Both the position numbers and the translations under genes were made by a program. Below are positions 1-7,670 of a DNA stretch of 11,605 nt, piece after piece. Below the pieces are notes generated by a model. The model had not been told where the DNA came from, did not search any database, and saw nothing but the letters and a program-made list of their open reading frames with translations. Origin of the DNA: Oligoflexia bacterium (GTDB lineage: Bacteria > Bdellovibrionota > JAFGOL01); the NCBI GenBank assembly GCA_016926495.1, contig JAFGOL010000068.1, positions 1 through 11,605 on the forward strand, written 5' to 3'. Numbering within the stretch: the stretch's first letter is position 1; every line of letters starts with the position of its first letter.

Positions 1-1392
1 GCCATCTTTAATCTGGCAGAATCATATTTCTGGCTTGATGACTACCAGGAGTCTTTAAACAGTTACAGGGAATTTCTGGAATTTTTTCCCAACCATCCGT
101 ACAGCAGCTTTGCAATGAACCGTATCGGGGAAAACCTTAATTTACTCGGTGCGCCTTTTAACCAGGTAAAAAGCGCTTACCTGGAAACTTCTTTCAGGTA
201 CCCCGAGAGTTTCGGTTCAACGCTTTCAAAGATCAGGCTCGCGACCAATAATGTAATCATTGCCAAAAGCAAGGACCTGAGGCAGTTTATCAAGATACTG
301 GATGACGGGATTTTGAACAAGGAGTACCGTGATCTCGACGTTTTTTCGGTGATTTTAAAAGGAGAAGCGGTTGTTAAGAGGGGAATAAGGACCTCGGATA
401 CCGAAACCGTTGTAAAGGGTATTACGGTCTGGAAAGATTATCTCAGGAAACATCCGCTGACATTATATTATCCCAAATTAAAGGAAAAGATCAAATACGG
501 CATATCCGAACTTATGGAGATACAATCGTCCGTAGAGAATTATTATGATGTCGTAAAAACCTATGAATCAAATATCGGCATGTCCATCCTCGAGGATGAT
601 CCTGTCGAACTGGCGCTGATAGCCGCGGAAGCGTATTTTGCTCTTTCACTTGACACCCAGGCCATAGACAAGATCTCTCTTTATGAAAACAAAAAAGGCG
701 ACAAAAACAAAAGGCTTTATTTTCTTGTTAAAGCCATGGCTGATATTTCCAGAAAAAATATTAACGACGCCTTTTCCTGTATTCAGCAACTGGAAAGAAA
801 GGGTCTTGAGCCGGACAAGGATTATCAGTCATTTGGTCGTTTTAAAGATCGTCATAAATACACCGTATACATGGTCAAATCAAAGCTTTTTCAAATTAAG
901 AACGAGACCCTGAAACAGGCAGATATGCTTGAAAAAGCCGTAAAAAGCTACATCGGTAAGGATAGCGCGCTTATAGCCAGGCATGAGCTGGAACTCGGGC
1001 TTTTATATCAGAAGCTTAACAAGTGGGACGACGCGGTGAGGGTGTATACGGAAGTATACGAAATTGAAAAGCAAAAGGGCGAGGCGGAATTGAAAAAATC
1101 CGCCATGGCGGAAGAGGCTTTATACTATTTGGGACATATCAGGTATAGCAGGGGACAGCTTGCCGAAACAGTTGACAGTTATCGAAAAGCCATTTCACTC
1201 TTTCCGGCGGGCAAGGAATCGGGACTTGCGCGTTACAGGGTCGGAAAGTCATTATTGAAACTTGGCAAGATCGATGAGGCCAGGGTTGTATTCAATGATA
1301 TAGTATCCGCGGAGGAAAGTTCAACCTGGAAAAAAATGGCGCAGGATGAACTTGATAACCTTAAGTGGGATGTTAATAAAAATAAGCCATGA
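1..1392 (+). CDS. TPR-repeat protein, 5'-truncated, upstream of flagellar operon
   Basis: The reading frame is open from base 1, so the gene starts outside the window; 463 codons are visible. The ATG at 115 is not a credible start, because the codons before it encode a good TPR helix pair (ESYFWLDDYQESLNSYREF, then an FPNHP turn). Further TPR-like units are clear near the C-terminus, at about residues 327-360 (LGLLYQKLNKWDDAVRVY), 370-405 (LGHIRYSRGQLAETVDSYRK) and 407-438 (YRVGKSLLKLGKIDEARVVF). The middle is helical and more diverged. TPR arrays are protein-protein scaffolds. No enzyme motif or membrane segment is visible in the part present; a signal peptide could lie upstream of the window. 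It ends 151 bases before flgB and is separated from it by a sigma-54 promoter, so it is probably a separate transcription unit. A flagellar role is suggested only by position. Confidence 0.85.
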   Translation, partial: AIFNLAESYFWLDDYQESLNSYREFLEFFPNHPYSSFAMNRIGENLNLLGAPFNQVKSAYLETSFRYPESFGSTLSKIRLATNNVIIAKSKDLRQFIKILDDGILNKEYRDLDVFSVILKGEAVVKRGIRTSDTETVVKGITVWKDYLRKHPLTLYYPKLKEKIKYGISELMEIQSSVENYYDVVKTYESNIGMSILEDDPVELALIAAEAYFALSLDTQAIDKISLYENKKGDKNKRLYFLVKAMADISRKNINDAFSCIQQLERKGLEPDKDYQSFGRFKDRHKYTVYMVKSKLFQIKNETLKQADMLEKAVKSYIGKDSALIARHELELGLLYQKLNKWDDAVRVYTEVYEIEKQKGEAELKKSAMAEEALYYLGHIRYSRGQLAETVDSYRKAISLFPAGKESGLARYRVGKSLLKLGKIDEARVVFNDIVSAEESSTWKKMAQDELDNLKWDVNKNKP

Positions 1393-1413
1393 AATTGACG
1401 ATGCGTCATTGAC
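1386..1413. promoter_or_regulatory. Cluster of TTGAC/GTCA half-sites, possible activator (enhancer) site
   Basis: TTGAC occurs at 1395-1399 and again at 1409-1413. An inverted GTCA lies at 1405-1408. Together they make the inverted repeats TGACG-atg-CGTCA (1396-1408) and GTCA-t-TGAC (1405-1413). The cluster lies about 115-145 bases upstream of the predicted sigma-54 start site, a usual distance for enhancer-binding proteins of the NtrC/FleQ/FlrC type. The 14-mer 1386-1399 also resembles the published FleQ box (GTCAnTAAATTGAC) in its right half. Binding by such a protein is inference; the repeats themselves are seen. The TGACG/CGTCA hairpin could instead be a weak 3' end for the TPR gene, but no T-run follows it directly. 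Confidence 0.35.
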
Positions 1414-1502
1414 TTATCTTTTCTTATCCTTTTTTAAAAAACAATTCGGTAATAGATCTTAATAAAATTAATTAGTTAGAAAACTTTAGGTTTTTTTTTG
1501 TA

Positions 1503-1519
1503 TTGGCACAGGGTTTGCT
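1503..1519 (+). promoter_or_regulatory. Sigma-54 (RpoN) -24/-12 promoter for the flgB operon
   Basis: The sequence TTGGCAC-A-GGGT-TTGCT matches the sigma-54 consensus (TTGGCACG-N4-TTGCW) at every defined position except the base after GGCAC. The essential GG (1505-1506) and GC (1517-1518) are separated by exactly 10 bases, as required. Transcription is expected to start about 12 bases downstream of the GC, near 1530. That leaves a leader of roughly 14 nt holding little besides the GGAGG ribosome site (1533-1537) and the flgB ATG at 1544. Sigma-54 promoters need an ATP-dependent enhancer-binding activator, consistent with class II/III flagellar control in many diderms. I saw no second sigma-54 match inside the operon. 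Confidence 0.88.
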
Positions 1520-1543
1520 TAATGTAGATAACGGAGGTTTTCT

Positions 1544-1963
1544 ATGGCTGACAAACTGTTTGATAAAACAACTGCAGCTTTAGGCAGTTCATTAAATTTC
1601 AGGCAGCTCAGGCATAACCTTATTACTTCTAACATAGCCAATGCCGATACGCCCGGTTACAAGGCATTGAGGGTGGATTTTGAAAAGGCAATGCAGGATG
1701 CCCTTGATACCGAGGGGAATAACGGTATCGCAACCACAAGCAGGGAACATTACGCGCAGGGAGGGGGCGGGCTTGAGCATGTTGACGCTGAAATTTACCA
1801 AGAACCGGATTTTTCCCCTTCAAACGATCTTAATACTGTTAATGTTGAATCCGAAATGACAAAGCTTTCCGAAAACCAGATACTTTATGACGCTGCAACA
1901 AGGTTGCTGAACAAAAAATTCGGATTGCTCAGATATGCAATTACTGAAGGAGGCAAGTTATAA
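1544..1963 (+). CDS. flgB: Flagellar proximal rod protein FlgB
   Basis: At 139 residues this has the usual FlgB length. FlgB is a proximal rod subunit that joins the MS ring/FliE region to the axial rod in the periplasm, and is exported by the flagellar type III system rather than by Sec. The N-terminus carries the rod signature of the flagellar axial family: LRHNLITSNIANADTPGYKA at residues 23-42. The C-terminal helix (VNVESEMTKLSENQILYDAA) matches the second half of the rod coiled coil. The ATG at 1544 is preceded by GGAGG at 1533-1537, six bases away, and is the first gene after the sigma-54 promoter. Its TAA overlaps the flgC ATG (TAATG), so the two are probably translationally coupled. 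Confidence 0.97.
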   Translation: MADKLFDKTTAALGSSLNFRQLRHNLITSNIANADTPGYKALRVDFEKAMQDALDTEGNNGIATTSREHYAQGGGGLEHVDAEIYQEPDFSPSNDLNTVNVESEMTKLSENQILYDAATRLLNKKFGLLRYAITEGGKL

Positions 1964-2403
1964 TGAGTTTCCTCACTTCAATGGATGTAAGCGCTTCCGG
2001 CCTTAACGCGCAGAGAACAAGACTGAATGCCATATCCAGCAACCTGGCAAACATTAATACAACAAGAACACCTGAGGGTGGCCCTTACAGGCGAAAAGAT
2101 GTTGTTTTCGGGGCTATACCGGAAAGGGAAAGCTTCAGTGATGCTCTTGACGACGCGGTTGAGAACAATTTCCATAGAGTACAGGTCATGGACGTTGTAA
2201 GCGATCCGAATGCTCCAAGAATGGTATGGAACCCCAGGCATCCTGACGCGAACCAGGACGGTTATGTGGCCATGCCCAACATTAACTACACCGAAGAGAT
2301 GGTTAATATGCTTCAGGCACAGCGCAGCTACGAGGCAAATGTTACGGCTTATAATGCCGCAAAGCGAATGGCTTTAAAGGCCCTTGATATAGGGAACAGG
2401 TAA
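1963..2403 (+). CDS. flgC: Flagellar proximal rod protein FlgC
   Basis: This 146-residue protein is the normal size for FlgC, a proximal rod subunit stacking with FlgB and FlgF under the distal rod. The N-terminus has the axial-protein pattern (SASGLNAQRTRLNAISSNLA, then NINTTRTPEGGPYRRK). The C-terminus has the flagellar basal-body rod C-terminal motif (MVNMLQAQRSYEANVTAYNA). The central segment GYVAMPNINYTEEM is also characteristic of FlgC. The start is set by AAGGAGG at 1947-1953, nine bases before the ATG, and by the 1-base overlap with the flgB stop. fliE follows after 12 bases. Confidence 0.97.
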   Translation: MSFLTSMDVSASGLNAQRTRLNAISSNLANINTTRTPEGGPYRRKDVVFGAIPERESFSDALDDAVENNFHRVQVMDVVSDPNAPRMVWNPRHPDANQDGYVAMPNINYTEEMVNMLQAQRSYEANVTAYNAAKRMALKALDIGNR

Positions 2404-2415
2404 CAGGGAGGTATT

Positions 2416-2766
2416 ATGGCAGGATTGACCATATCCCAGGCAGATTACATGATTAACAGCGGAGATACAAGGCCGGCCTTAAGAAAAAGCTCCGGAATGG
2501 ACATTGAAATACCCAGGTTTGGTGTCAATGAAAGTTCCCCGGACAATAAATCATTTACCGAAATGCTTTCTGATTCTGTCAAAAAAGTGGAGGATTTGCA
2601 AAGAGAGGCGGACAAGGCTATGATCAATCTGGCAACCGGCAAAACCGAGGATATTCATGAGACAATGATTGCCGTTAATAAGGCGGAAATAGCGTTTCAG
2701 TTGATGACGCAAATTCGTAACAAGGCAATAGAAGCTTATAAGGAAATTATGAAAATGCAGGTATAA
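2416..2766 (+). CDS. fliE: Flagellar hook-basal body adapter FliE
   Basis: At 116 residues this is the typical length of FliE, which joins the FliF MS ring to the FlgB/FlgC rod and is among the first type III substrates. The C-terminal third carries the family signature: ATGKTEDIHETMIAVNKAEI, then the helix FQLMTQIRNKAIEAYKEIMK ending in MQV, which is how FliE proteins almost always end. The N-terminal 35 residues are variable. GGGAGG at 2406-2411, four bases before the ATG, supports the start. The location between flgC and fliF is the standard one in many phyla. Confidence 0.96.
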   Translation: MAGLTISQADYMINSGDTRPALRKSSGMDIEIPRFGVNESSPDNKSFTEMLSDSVKKVEDLQREADKAMINLATGKTEDIHETMIAVNKAEIAFQLMTQIRNKAIEAYKEIMKMQV

Positions 2767-2795
2767 TATACCGTGTATTCAAAAGGGGGAAGATA

Positions 2796-4487
2796 GTGGG
2801 TGAGTTATTCCTTAGAGTCTATAATCAGGTAAAGGATTTCTATGTCGCTCTTACTCCGGGCAAAAGGTTTTTGCTGTGGGCTGTCTCCGTTGTGCTTATC
2901 GCTTCAATGTTTTTGATCGGACGGTTTGCGACGGATACCGCTTATACGACATTGTATACCGGCCTTGATATAGAGGATTCTTCACTGATAATATCAAAGC
3001 TCAGGGACAAGAAAATTCCCTTCAGGGCGGAAAAGGGAGGAGAAACCATCAGCGTTCCCCCGGATTTTGTTTACGAAACCAGGCTGATGCTTGCCACCGA
3101 GGGCCTGCCGGGTAATACGGACGTCGTGGGTCTTGAAATTTTTGACAAAACAAGTTTCGGGATGAGCAGTTACATACAGAAGATTAATTATCTCAGGGCC
3201 AAGGAAGGCGAACTTACCCGTACAATTAACAGGCTTACGGGCGTTGAAAGATCAAGAGTGCATATAACCCTCCCGGAGAAGAAAACTTTTGTAGAGGAGC
3301 AGGAGCCTGCCAAGGCTTCGGTCGTTTTAAAGATCAAGCACGGACATTCCCTGACCAGGGAACAGGTTGCGGGTGTACAGCATCTTGTAGCAAGCGCAGT
3401 GGAAAACCTTACAACCGATAATGTTTCCGTTATAGATCAGACAGGGCAGATGCTTTCCTCGTCTGATGTAAACAGCGACGTGGGTATCAGCAACAAACAG
3501 CTTGAATATAGAAGAAAAATTGAAAAAATATATGAACAGCAGATCATATCAATGCTTGAAAGGGTTACGGGACCCGGAAAGGTTGTCGCAAAGGTTAATG
3601 CCGATATTGATTTTTCAAAGGAAAACGTAGTAACCGAGGATTTCGATCCTGATAAGATCGCGGTACGTTCAAAGGTTGTTATGGAGAATATGGCAAGCGG
3701 TTCAAGGCCGAGTCCCACGGGGATTCCCGGAGCAAGGGCAAACCTTCCCGAAACCCAGGGAGGAGAGGGAGTACCGACGGTCAAGCAGGATACAAGTAAA
3801 ACAACGGAAACGATAAACAATGAGATTTCAAAAACCATAACAAGGGTCGCCAAGGAACAGGGTGAGATCAGCAGGCTGTCCATCGCGGTCCTTGTAGACG
3901 GTAAATATGAAACCGTTACCGGTGAAGACGGAGAGGTAACAGGACAGGAATTTTCACCTCTTCCCAAGGAGACCATAGACAAGTACGCGGCTATGATAAG
4001 CAATGCTGTAGGAGCTGTAGACGGCAGGGACAAGGTTACGGTTGAATGCATGCAATTCCAGGATGTTTCCCTTGAAGAGGCCGACAGGGCCCTGGTCCTT
4101 ATGGAAAGATGGAAGATAATAAGAATAATGATCCAGTACGCGGTACTGGGCCTCCTTATTGTCCTTTTCTTCTTCTTTTTTGTCAGGCCCTTTATCAAGT
4201 GGGTTACGGAAAGTATTTCGGAAACTCCGGAGGAATTGTTGCCCACAACACTGGAAGAACTGGAGAGCATGCATGGTGAAGGCATGAGCCTTGAGGGGCT
4301 TGAAGGAACGCTTCCCATGCTGGAAGAGGCTGTTGATCCTGATAAGGCGGAAGGCGAACTGTTAAGGGAAAGGGTAATGGCCCTTATTGAGGGAGATCCC
4401 CTGAAGGCCACGCAGGCGCTCACGGAATGGATCTATACAACAGCCAACGAGAACAAGGAAAAGGCCGCGGCCAATGCTACTGCCTGA
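2796..4487 (+). CDS. fliF: Flagellar MS-ring protein FliF
   Basis: FliF, 563 residues here, forms the inner-membrane MS ring on which switch, rod and export gate are built. A first membrane segment lies at about residues 25-42 and a second at about 446-466 (VLGLLIVLFFFFFVRPF). The periplasmic part between them contains the YscJ/FliF ring-building region, with SYIQKINYLRAKEGELTRTI and SRVHITLPEKK. The cytoplasmic tail ends in a helix pair (LLRERVMALIEGDP, ATQALTEWIY) corresponding to the FliG-binding segment, plus a short Ala/Asn/Lys-rich extension. The start is GTG, chosen because AAGGGGGA (2783-2790) sits correctly before it and because the first membrane helix needs this N-terminus. A 328-codon antisense open frame overlaps this gene but looks like a shadow. 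Confidence 0.97.
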   Translation: MGELFLRVYNQVKDFYVALTPGKRFLLWAVSVVLIASMFLIGRFATDTAYTTLYTGLDIEDSSLIISKLRDKKIPFRAEKGGETISVPPDFVYETRLMLATEGLPGNTDVVGLEIFDKTSFGMSSYIQKINYLRAKEGELTRTINRLTGVERSRVHITLPEKKTFVEEQEPAKASVVLKIKHGHSLTREQVAGVQHLVASAVENLTTDNVSVIDQTGQMLSSSDVNSDVGISNKQLEYRRKIEKIYEQQIISMLERVTGPGKVVAKVNADIDFSKENVVTEDFDPDKIAVRSKVVMENMASGSRPSPTGIPGARANLPETQGGEGVPTVKQDTSKTTETINNEISKTITRVAKEQGEISRLSIAVLVDGKYETVTGEDGEVTGQEFSPLPKETIDKYAAMISNAVGAVDGRDKVTVECMQFQDVSLEEADRALVLMERWKIIRIMIQYAVLGLLIVLFFFFFVRPFIKWVTESISETPEELLPTTLEELESMHGEGMSLEGLEGTLPMLEEAVDPDKAEGELLRERVMALIEGDPLKATQALTEWIYTTANENKEKAAANATA

Positions 4488-4509
4488 TCAATAAACCTAG
4501 GGGTGTTAT

Positions 4510-5520
4510 ATGGACTGGGATAATCTGGACGGATATACAAAGGCGGCCATACTGCTGAATACCCTCGGAGACGAAGCGTCCACCGCCCTGTTTCATAACC
4601 TGGGAGACAATGACGTGCGAAGAATTGTCAACGCGATGGGAAAGATAAAGAAAGTTCCGGTCGGCGTGACAACCAGGATACTTGCCGAATTTTACGAGAT
4701 AATTTCGGAAGACAAGGAATACCTTTTCGGTTTTGACGATAAGTCCAGAAAGCGTCTCGTAAAGGCCCTTGGCGAAGACAGGGCGAAACAGATACTCGGC
4801 CATCTCAACATGATAGGCAAAAAAGGTAAAGCGCTTGAGGCGCTTGAAATGGTCGACGCCAGGACCCTTGCCACGTTTCTTGTTAACGAACACCCGCAAA
4901 CAATAGCGCTTATTGTAGCGCATCTTGATCCTGAGAAAAAATGCGAAGTAATCAAAAGGCTTCCGGAAACCGTTCAGGGTGAAGTTGTTATGAGAGTCGC
5001 GAAGATAGATTATATTTCTCCCGAACTTCTGGAAGAAGTTGACAGGGTTTTAAAGTCCGAACTCAGTTCGATGGGTACGCTTGATCAGCAGGCACTGGGC
5101 GGAGTTGAACCTATCGCTGAGATGTTTAATATAATGGACAAGAACACCGAACAGTCGATCATGATGAGAATTGAAGAAAAGGACCCGGCCCTTGCAGAAG
5201 AGATCAGGAAGCTTATGTTTGTATTTGAAGATCTTGTCAAGGTTGACGACAAAGGTATTCAGTCCATTCTTAAGGAAGTTCCCAACGAAAAACTTATACT
5301 TGCCCTCAAGACGGCAAGTGAAGATGTTAAGGAAAAGATATTTAAGAATATGTCGAGCAGGGCGGCATTGCTTGTAAGGGAAGATCTCGAAGCCATGGGG
5401 CCTGTCAGGCTTAGCGACGTAGAGGTCGCGCAGCAGGAAATAGTCAATATAGCCAGAAGGCTTGAAGATGAAGGTAAGATAATTATTTCAAGGGGAGGAG
5501 ACGAGGATACGCTTGTCTGA
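4510..5520 (+). CDS. fliG: Flagellar motor switch protein FliG
   Basis: At 336 residues this is full length for FliG, the C-ring component that binds FliF and receives torque from the stator. The N-terminal domain begins GYTKAAILLNTLGDEASTAL. The middle domain has the EHPQT motif at residues 127-131. The interdomain hinge MFVF is at 236-239 and leads into FEDLVKVDDKGIQSIL. The C-terminal torque helix region keeps the alternating charges expected for stator contact (KEKIFKNMSSRAALLVREDL, then GPVRLSDVE). Gene position after fliF is universal for this operon type. The ATG at 4510 has a modest AGGGGTG site upstream (4499-4505). The gene ends with tandem stops TGA-TAA just before fliH. Confidence 0.97.
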   Translation: MDWDNLDGYTKAAILLNTLGDEASTALFHNLGDNDVRRIVNAMGKIKKVPVGVTTRILAEFYEIISEDKEYLFGFDDKSRKRLVKALGEDRAKQILGHLNMIGKKGKALEALEMVDARTLATFLVNEHPQTIALIVAHLDPEKKCEVIKRLPETVQGEVVMRVAKIDYISPELLEEVDRVLKSELSSMGTLDQQALGGVEPIAEMFNIMDKNTEQSIMMRIEEKDPALAEEIRKLMFVFEDLVKVDDKGIQSILKEVPNEKLILALKTASEDVKEKIFKNMSSRAALLVREDLEAMGPVRLSDVEVAQQEIVNIARRLEDEGKIIISRGGDEDTLV

Positions 5521-5529
5521 TAATGTCTG

Positions 5530-6324
5530 ATGCGTTTATTTAGCGAAAAGGATTCCTTACAGGAAGAAAAAAACGACATTAAGGAATTTATACCGCCGAA
5601 GATCGTAGTCGGAGAAAAACTGTCTTCCTATTCAAAAATAAAGTCTTCATTTATGCAAAACCTGACGTTGAGGGACAAGTCGTTCAAGCTGGATGATATC
5701 GTATTGGAGCAGATGCAGGTGGAGGAGGAAGAGAAAAAGGCCTTTGACGCCAAGGTGAACGCCGAGGTCGCCAAACAGGTATCCGCCATCAGGGAAAAAG
5801 CCCATGCCGAAGCTTACGGGAAAGGTCTTGCCGAGGGCACAAGCAGGGGTTTTGAGGAGAAAAAGACGGAGCTTGAACAGATCATACAGAATTTCGGGAA
5901 TATATGCGAAGACCTTCTTAAGCTCAGGCTTAAAATGTTTGAGTCAAACGAGAATATGCTTACCAAACTGGTATATCTTGTCGCTGAAGTTATAATAAAC
6001 AAGGAAATAGAAGCGGATCCGGCGTTGGTGAAAAACACTATTAAAAAGGTAATAGAATATTCCGGGACCGAAGAGGAAATAAGGATCAAGCTGAGCCCGA
6101 GGGATTACAGGGCTGTTGACGATATTAAAAAGGAAATATTGTCCACATTCGGTAAAATCAAAAATATACAGTTGGAACCCGATGAGAACGTGTCCAACGG
6201 CGGTTGTATTGTTGAAACCAATTTCGGCGAGATTAACGCTAACCTTCCTATCAGGCTCGCCTCAATGGCTGATACCATGAATTTTGATCCTGAAACGGAC
6301 AAGGGAACAAAGGAAAGCAGGTAA
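5530..6324 (+). CDS. fliH: Flagellar export ATPase regulator FliH
   Basis: FliH (264 residues) is the stator-like regulator that binds FliI as a dimer and links it to the C-ring and export gate. The first half is charged and helical. The FliH-specific GxxxG-type repeat appears as A95-xxx-G99-xxx-G103-xxx-G107. The C-terminal part resembles the V-ATPase E/FliH domain, with LVAEVIINKEIEADPALV and the closing NGGCIVETNFGEINANL. No properly spaced ribosome site precedes the ATG at 5530; the purine-rich AGGGGAGG (5491-5498) is about 31 bases away. Translation is therefore probably coupled to termination of fliG nine bases upstream. An out-of-frame ATG at 5523 would give only six codons. fliI follows after five bases. 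Confidence 0.93.
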   Translation: MRLFSEKDSLQEEKNDIKEFIPPKIVVGEKLSSYSKIKSSFMQNLTLRDKSFKLDDIVLEQMQVEEEEKKAFDAKVNAEVAKQVSAIREKAHAEAYGKGLAEGTSRGFEEKKTELEQIIQNFGNICEDLLKLRLKMFESNENMLTKLVYLVAEVIINKEIEADPALVKNTIKKVIEYSGTEEEIRIKLSPRDYRAVDDIKKEILSTFGKIKNIQLEPDENVSNGGCIVETNFGEINANLPIRLASMADTMNFDPETDKGTKESR

Positions 6325-6329
6325 AAGAG

Positions 6330-7667
6330 ATGCAGGACAGACTCGATGTACCTTTAATCAACGTAATGAAATACGAGGATTCCATAGCCAGGGCAAGGCT
6401 GTACAAGGAAACAGGCAAGGTTTTACAGGTCGTGGGGTTGCTCATCGAGGGGTACATACCCGGGGTGCAGGTCGGTTCTATTTGCAGGATACAATCGTCG
6501 GATGGTTACAGGGAAATGCTGGCCGAAGTGGTTGGGTTCAGGGATAAGAGAGTACTGCTGATGGCGCTTGAGGATATGGAAGGCATAGGTATAGGTTCCA
6601 GGATACAGATGTTTCAAAGGAGCCCGAGGGTTAAGGTTGACCAGAGTTTTCTGGGCAGGATTATCGACGGCGCCGGGGCCGTACTGGACGGAAACGGAGA
6701 GCTTGAGGGAAAGACGGATATTCCGCTCTACAGGCAGTCCATTAATCCCGTGGAACGTACTCTCATACGTGAGCCTTTGGACCTCGGTATAAGATCAATT
6801 AACGCGGCCATGACGTTGGGACAGGGGCAGCGAATAGGAATTATGGCAGGCTCCGGAGTGGGAAAGAGTGTTTTAATGGGGATGATGGCAAGGAGTTCGA
6901 ATGCAGATGTAAACGTTATCGCCCTTATAGGTGAAAGAGGCAGGGAGGTAATGGAATTTCTTGAGAATGATCTTGGCGAAGAGGGTCTGGCAAAATCCGT
7001 CGTGGTAGTATCGACGTCAGACAGGTCACCCTTGCTCAGAATAAGGGGTGCTTACTACGCCATGAGTATTGCCGAATATTTCAGGGATCAGGGCAAGAAT
7101 GTGCTTTTTCTCATGGATTCAATTACAAGGTTCGCGATGGCACAGAGAGAGATAGGCCTGACAATAGGTGAGCCTCCGGCAACGAAGGGTTATACTCCGT
7201 CGGTATTTTCATCTCTCCCGAAATTGATGGAAAGGGCTGGAACAAAAAAATCTGCCGGAAGTATTACCGGAATTTTTACGGTGCTCGTGGAAGGCGATGA
7301 CCTTGACGATCCTATAGGTGATGCCGTCCGTTCCGTCGTTGACGGGCATGTCGTGCTTTCAAGAACACTTTCGCAGAGAAATCACTATCCAGCGGTGGAT
7401 ATACTGGCAAGTACCAGCAGATGCATGAACGGGGTTGTGTCTAAGGAACACATGAACCTTGCCAACCGGCTTAGAGAACTGCTGGCCGTATATAAAGAGG
7501 CTGAAGACCTGATAAATGTAGGCGCGTACGCCAGGGGAAGCAACCCCGTGATTGATCTTGCCATAAGCAGGATTGATGACATCAACAGGTTCCTGCGTCA
7601 GGATATAGAAGAAAAAGCAAGTATTGAAAATACCCTTATGAATATGAGAAGGATCCTTAAAGGCTAG
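6330..7667 (+). CDS. fliI: Flagellum-specific export ATPase FliI
   Basis: FliI (445 residues, normal length) is the hexameric ATPase of the flagellar type III export apparatus, related to F1-ATPase beta and to InvC/SctN. Walker A is GSGVGKS at residues 174-180 and Walker B is LFLMD at 259-263, followed by SITRFAMAQREIGLTIGEPP. Other family blocks are ALIGERGREVMEFLENDLG (catalytic Glu in GERGRE) and GYTPSVFSSLPKLMERAG. The segment DVVLSRTL-like block (DGHVVLSRTLSQRNHYPAVD) is the family signature after the P-loop core. The start follows AGGAAAGCAGG in the end of fliH. It is flanked by its partners fliH and fliJ, with fliJ starting three bases after its stop. Confidence 0.98.
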   Translation: MQDRLDVPLINVMKYEDSIARARLYKETGKVLQVVGLLIEGYIPGVQVGSICRIQSSDGYREMLAEVVGFRDKRVLLMALEDMEGIGIGSRIQMFQRSPRVKVDQSFLGRIIDGAGAVLDGNGELEGKTDIPLYRQSINPVERTLIREPLDLGIRSINAAMTLGQGQRIGIMAGSGVGKSVLMGMMARSSNADVNVIALIGERGREVMEFLENDLGEEGLAKSVVVVSTSDRSPLLRIRGAYYAMSIAEYFRDQGKNVLFLMDSITRFAMAQREIGLTIGEPPATKGYTPSVFSSLPKLMERAGTKKSAGSITGIFTVLVEGDDLDDPIGDAVRSVVDGHVVLSRTLSQRNHYPAVDILASTSRCMNGVVSKEHMNLANRLRELLAVYKEAEDLINVGAYARGSNPVIDLAISRIDDINRFLRQDIEEKASIENTLMNMRRILKG

Positions 7668-7670
7668 TAA

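Noticed and set aside
115..1392. ATG at 115 as the start of the TPR gene
   Set aside because: The frame stays open to base 1 and the upstream codons encode a convincing TPR helix pair, so the gene is truncated by the window edge.
1396..1441. TGACG-atg-CGTCA hairpin followed by T-rich sequence and a T6A6 palindrome as an intrinsic terminator for the TPR gene
   Set aside because: The stem is only five base pairs and the T-rich stretch starts several bases later and is interrupted by A and C. It is better explained as a protein-binding repeat, though weak termination cannot be excluded.
2628..2645. TGGCAACCGGCAAAA in fliE as an internal sigma-54 promoter
   Set aside because: The 10-base spacing from GG lands on AA and not GC; it fails the invariant -12 requirement.
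3437..4423. Open frame of 328 codons on the minus strand, antisense to fliF
   Set aside because: The product is a Ser/Leu/Thr-rich string with no recognisable domain, lies wholly within well-conserved fliF, and has the composition expected of a reverse-complement shadow of a biased coding sequence.
4477..4923. Minus-strand frames across the fliF/fliG junction and fliG
   Set aside because: They are antisense to conserved coding sequence, show no family motif, and have no ribosome site or promoter that I can see.
5523..5543. Tiny frame starting at ATG 5523 between fliG and fliH
   Set aside because: It has six codons only and is best seen as a by-product of the local GTCTGAT duplication.
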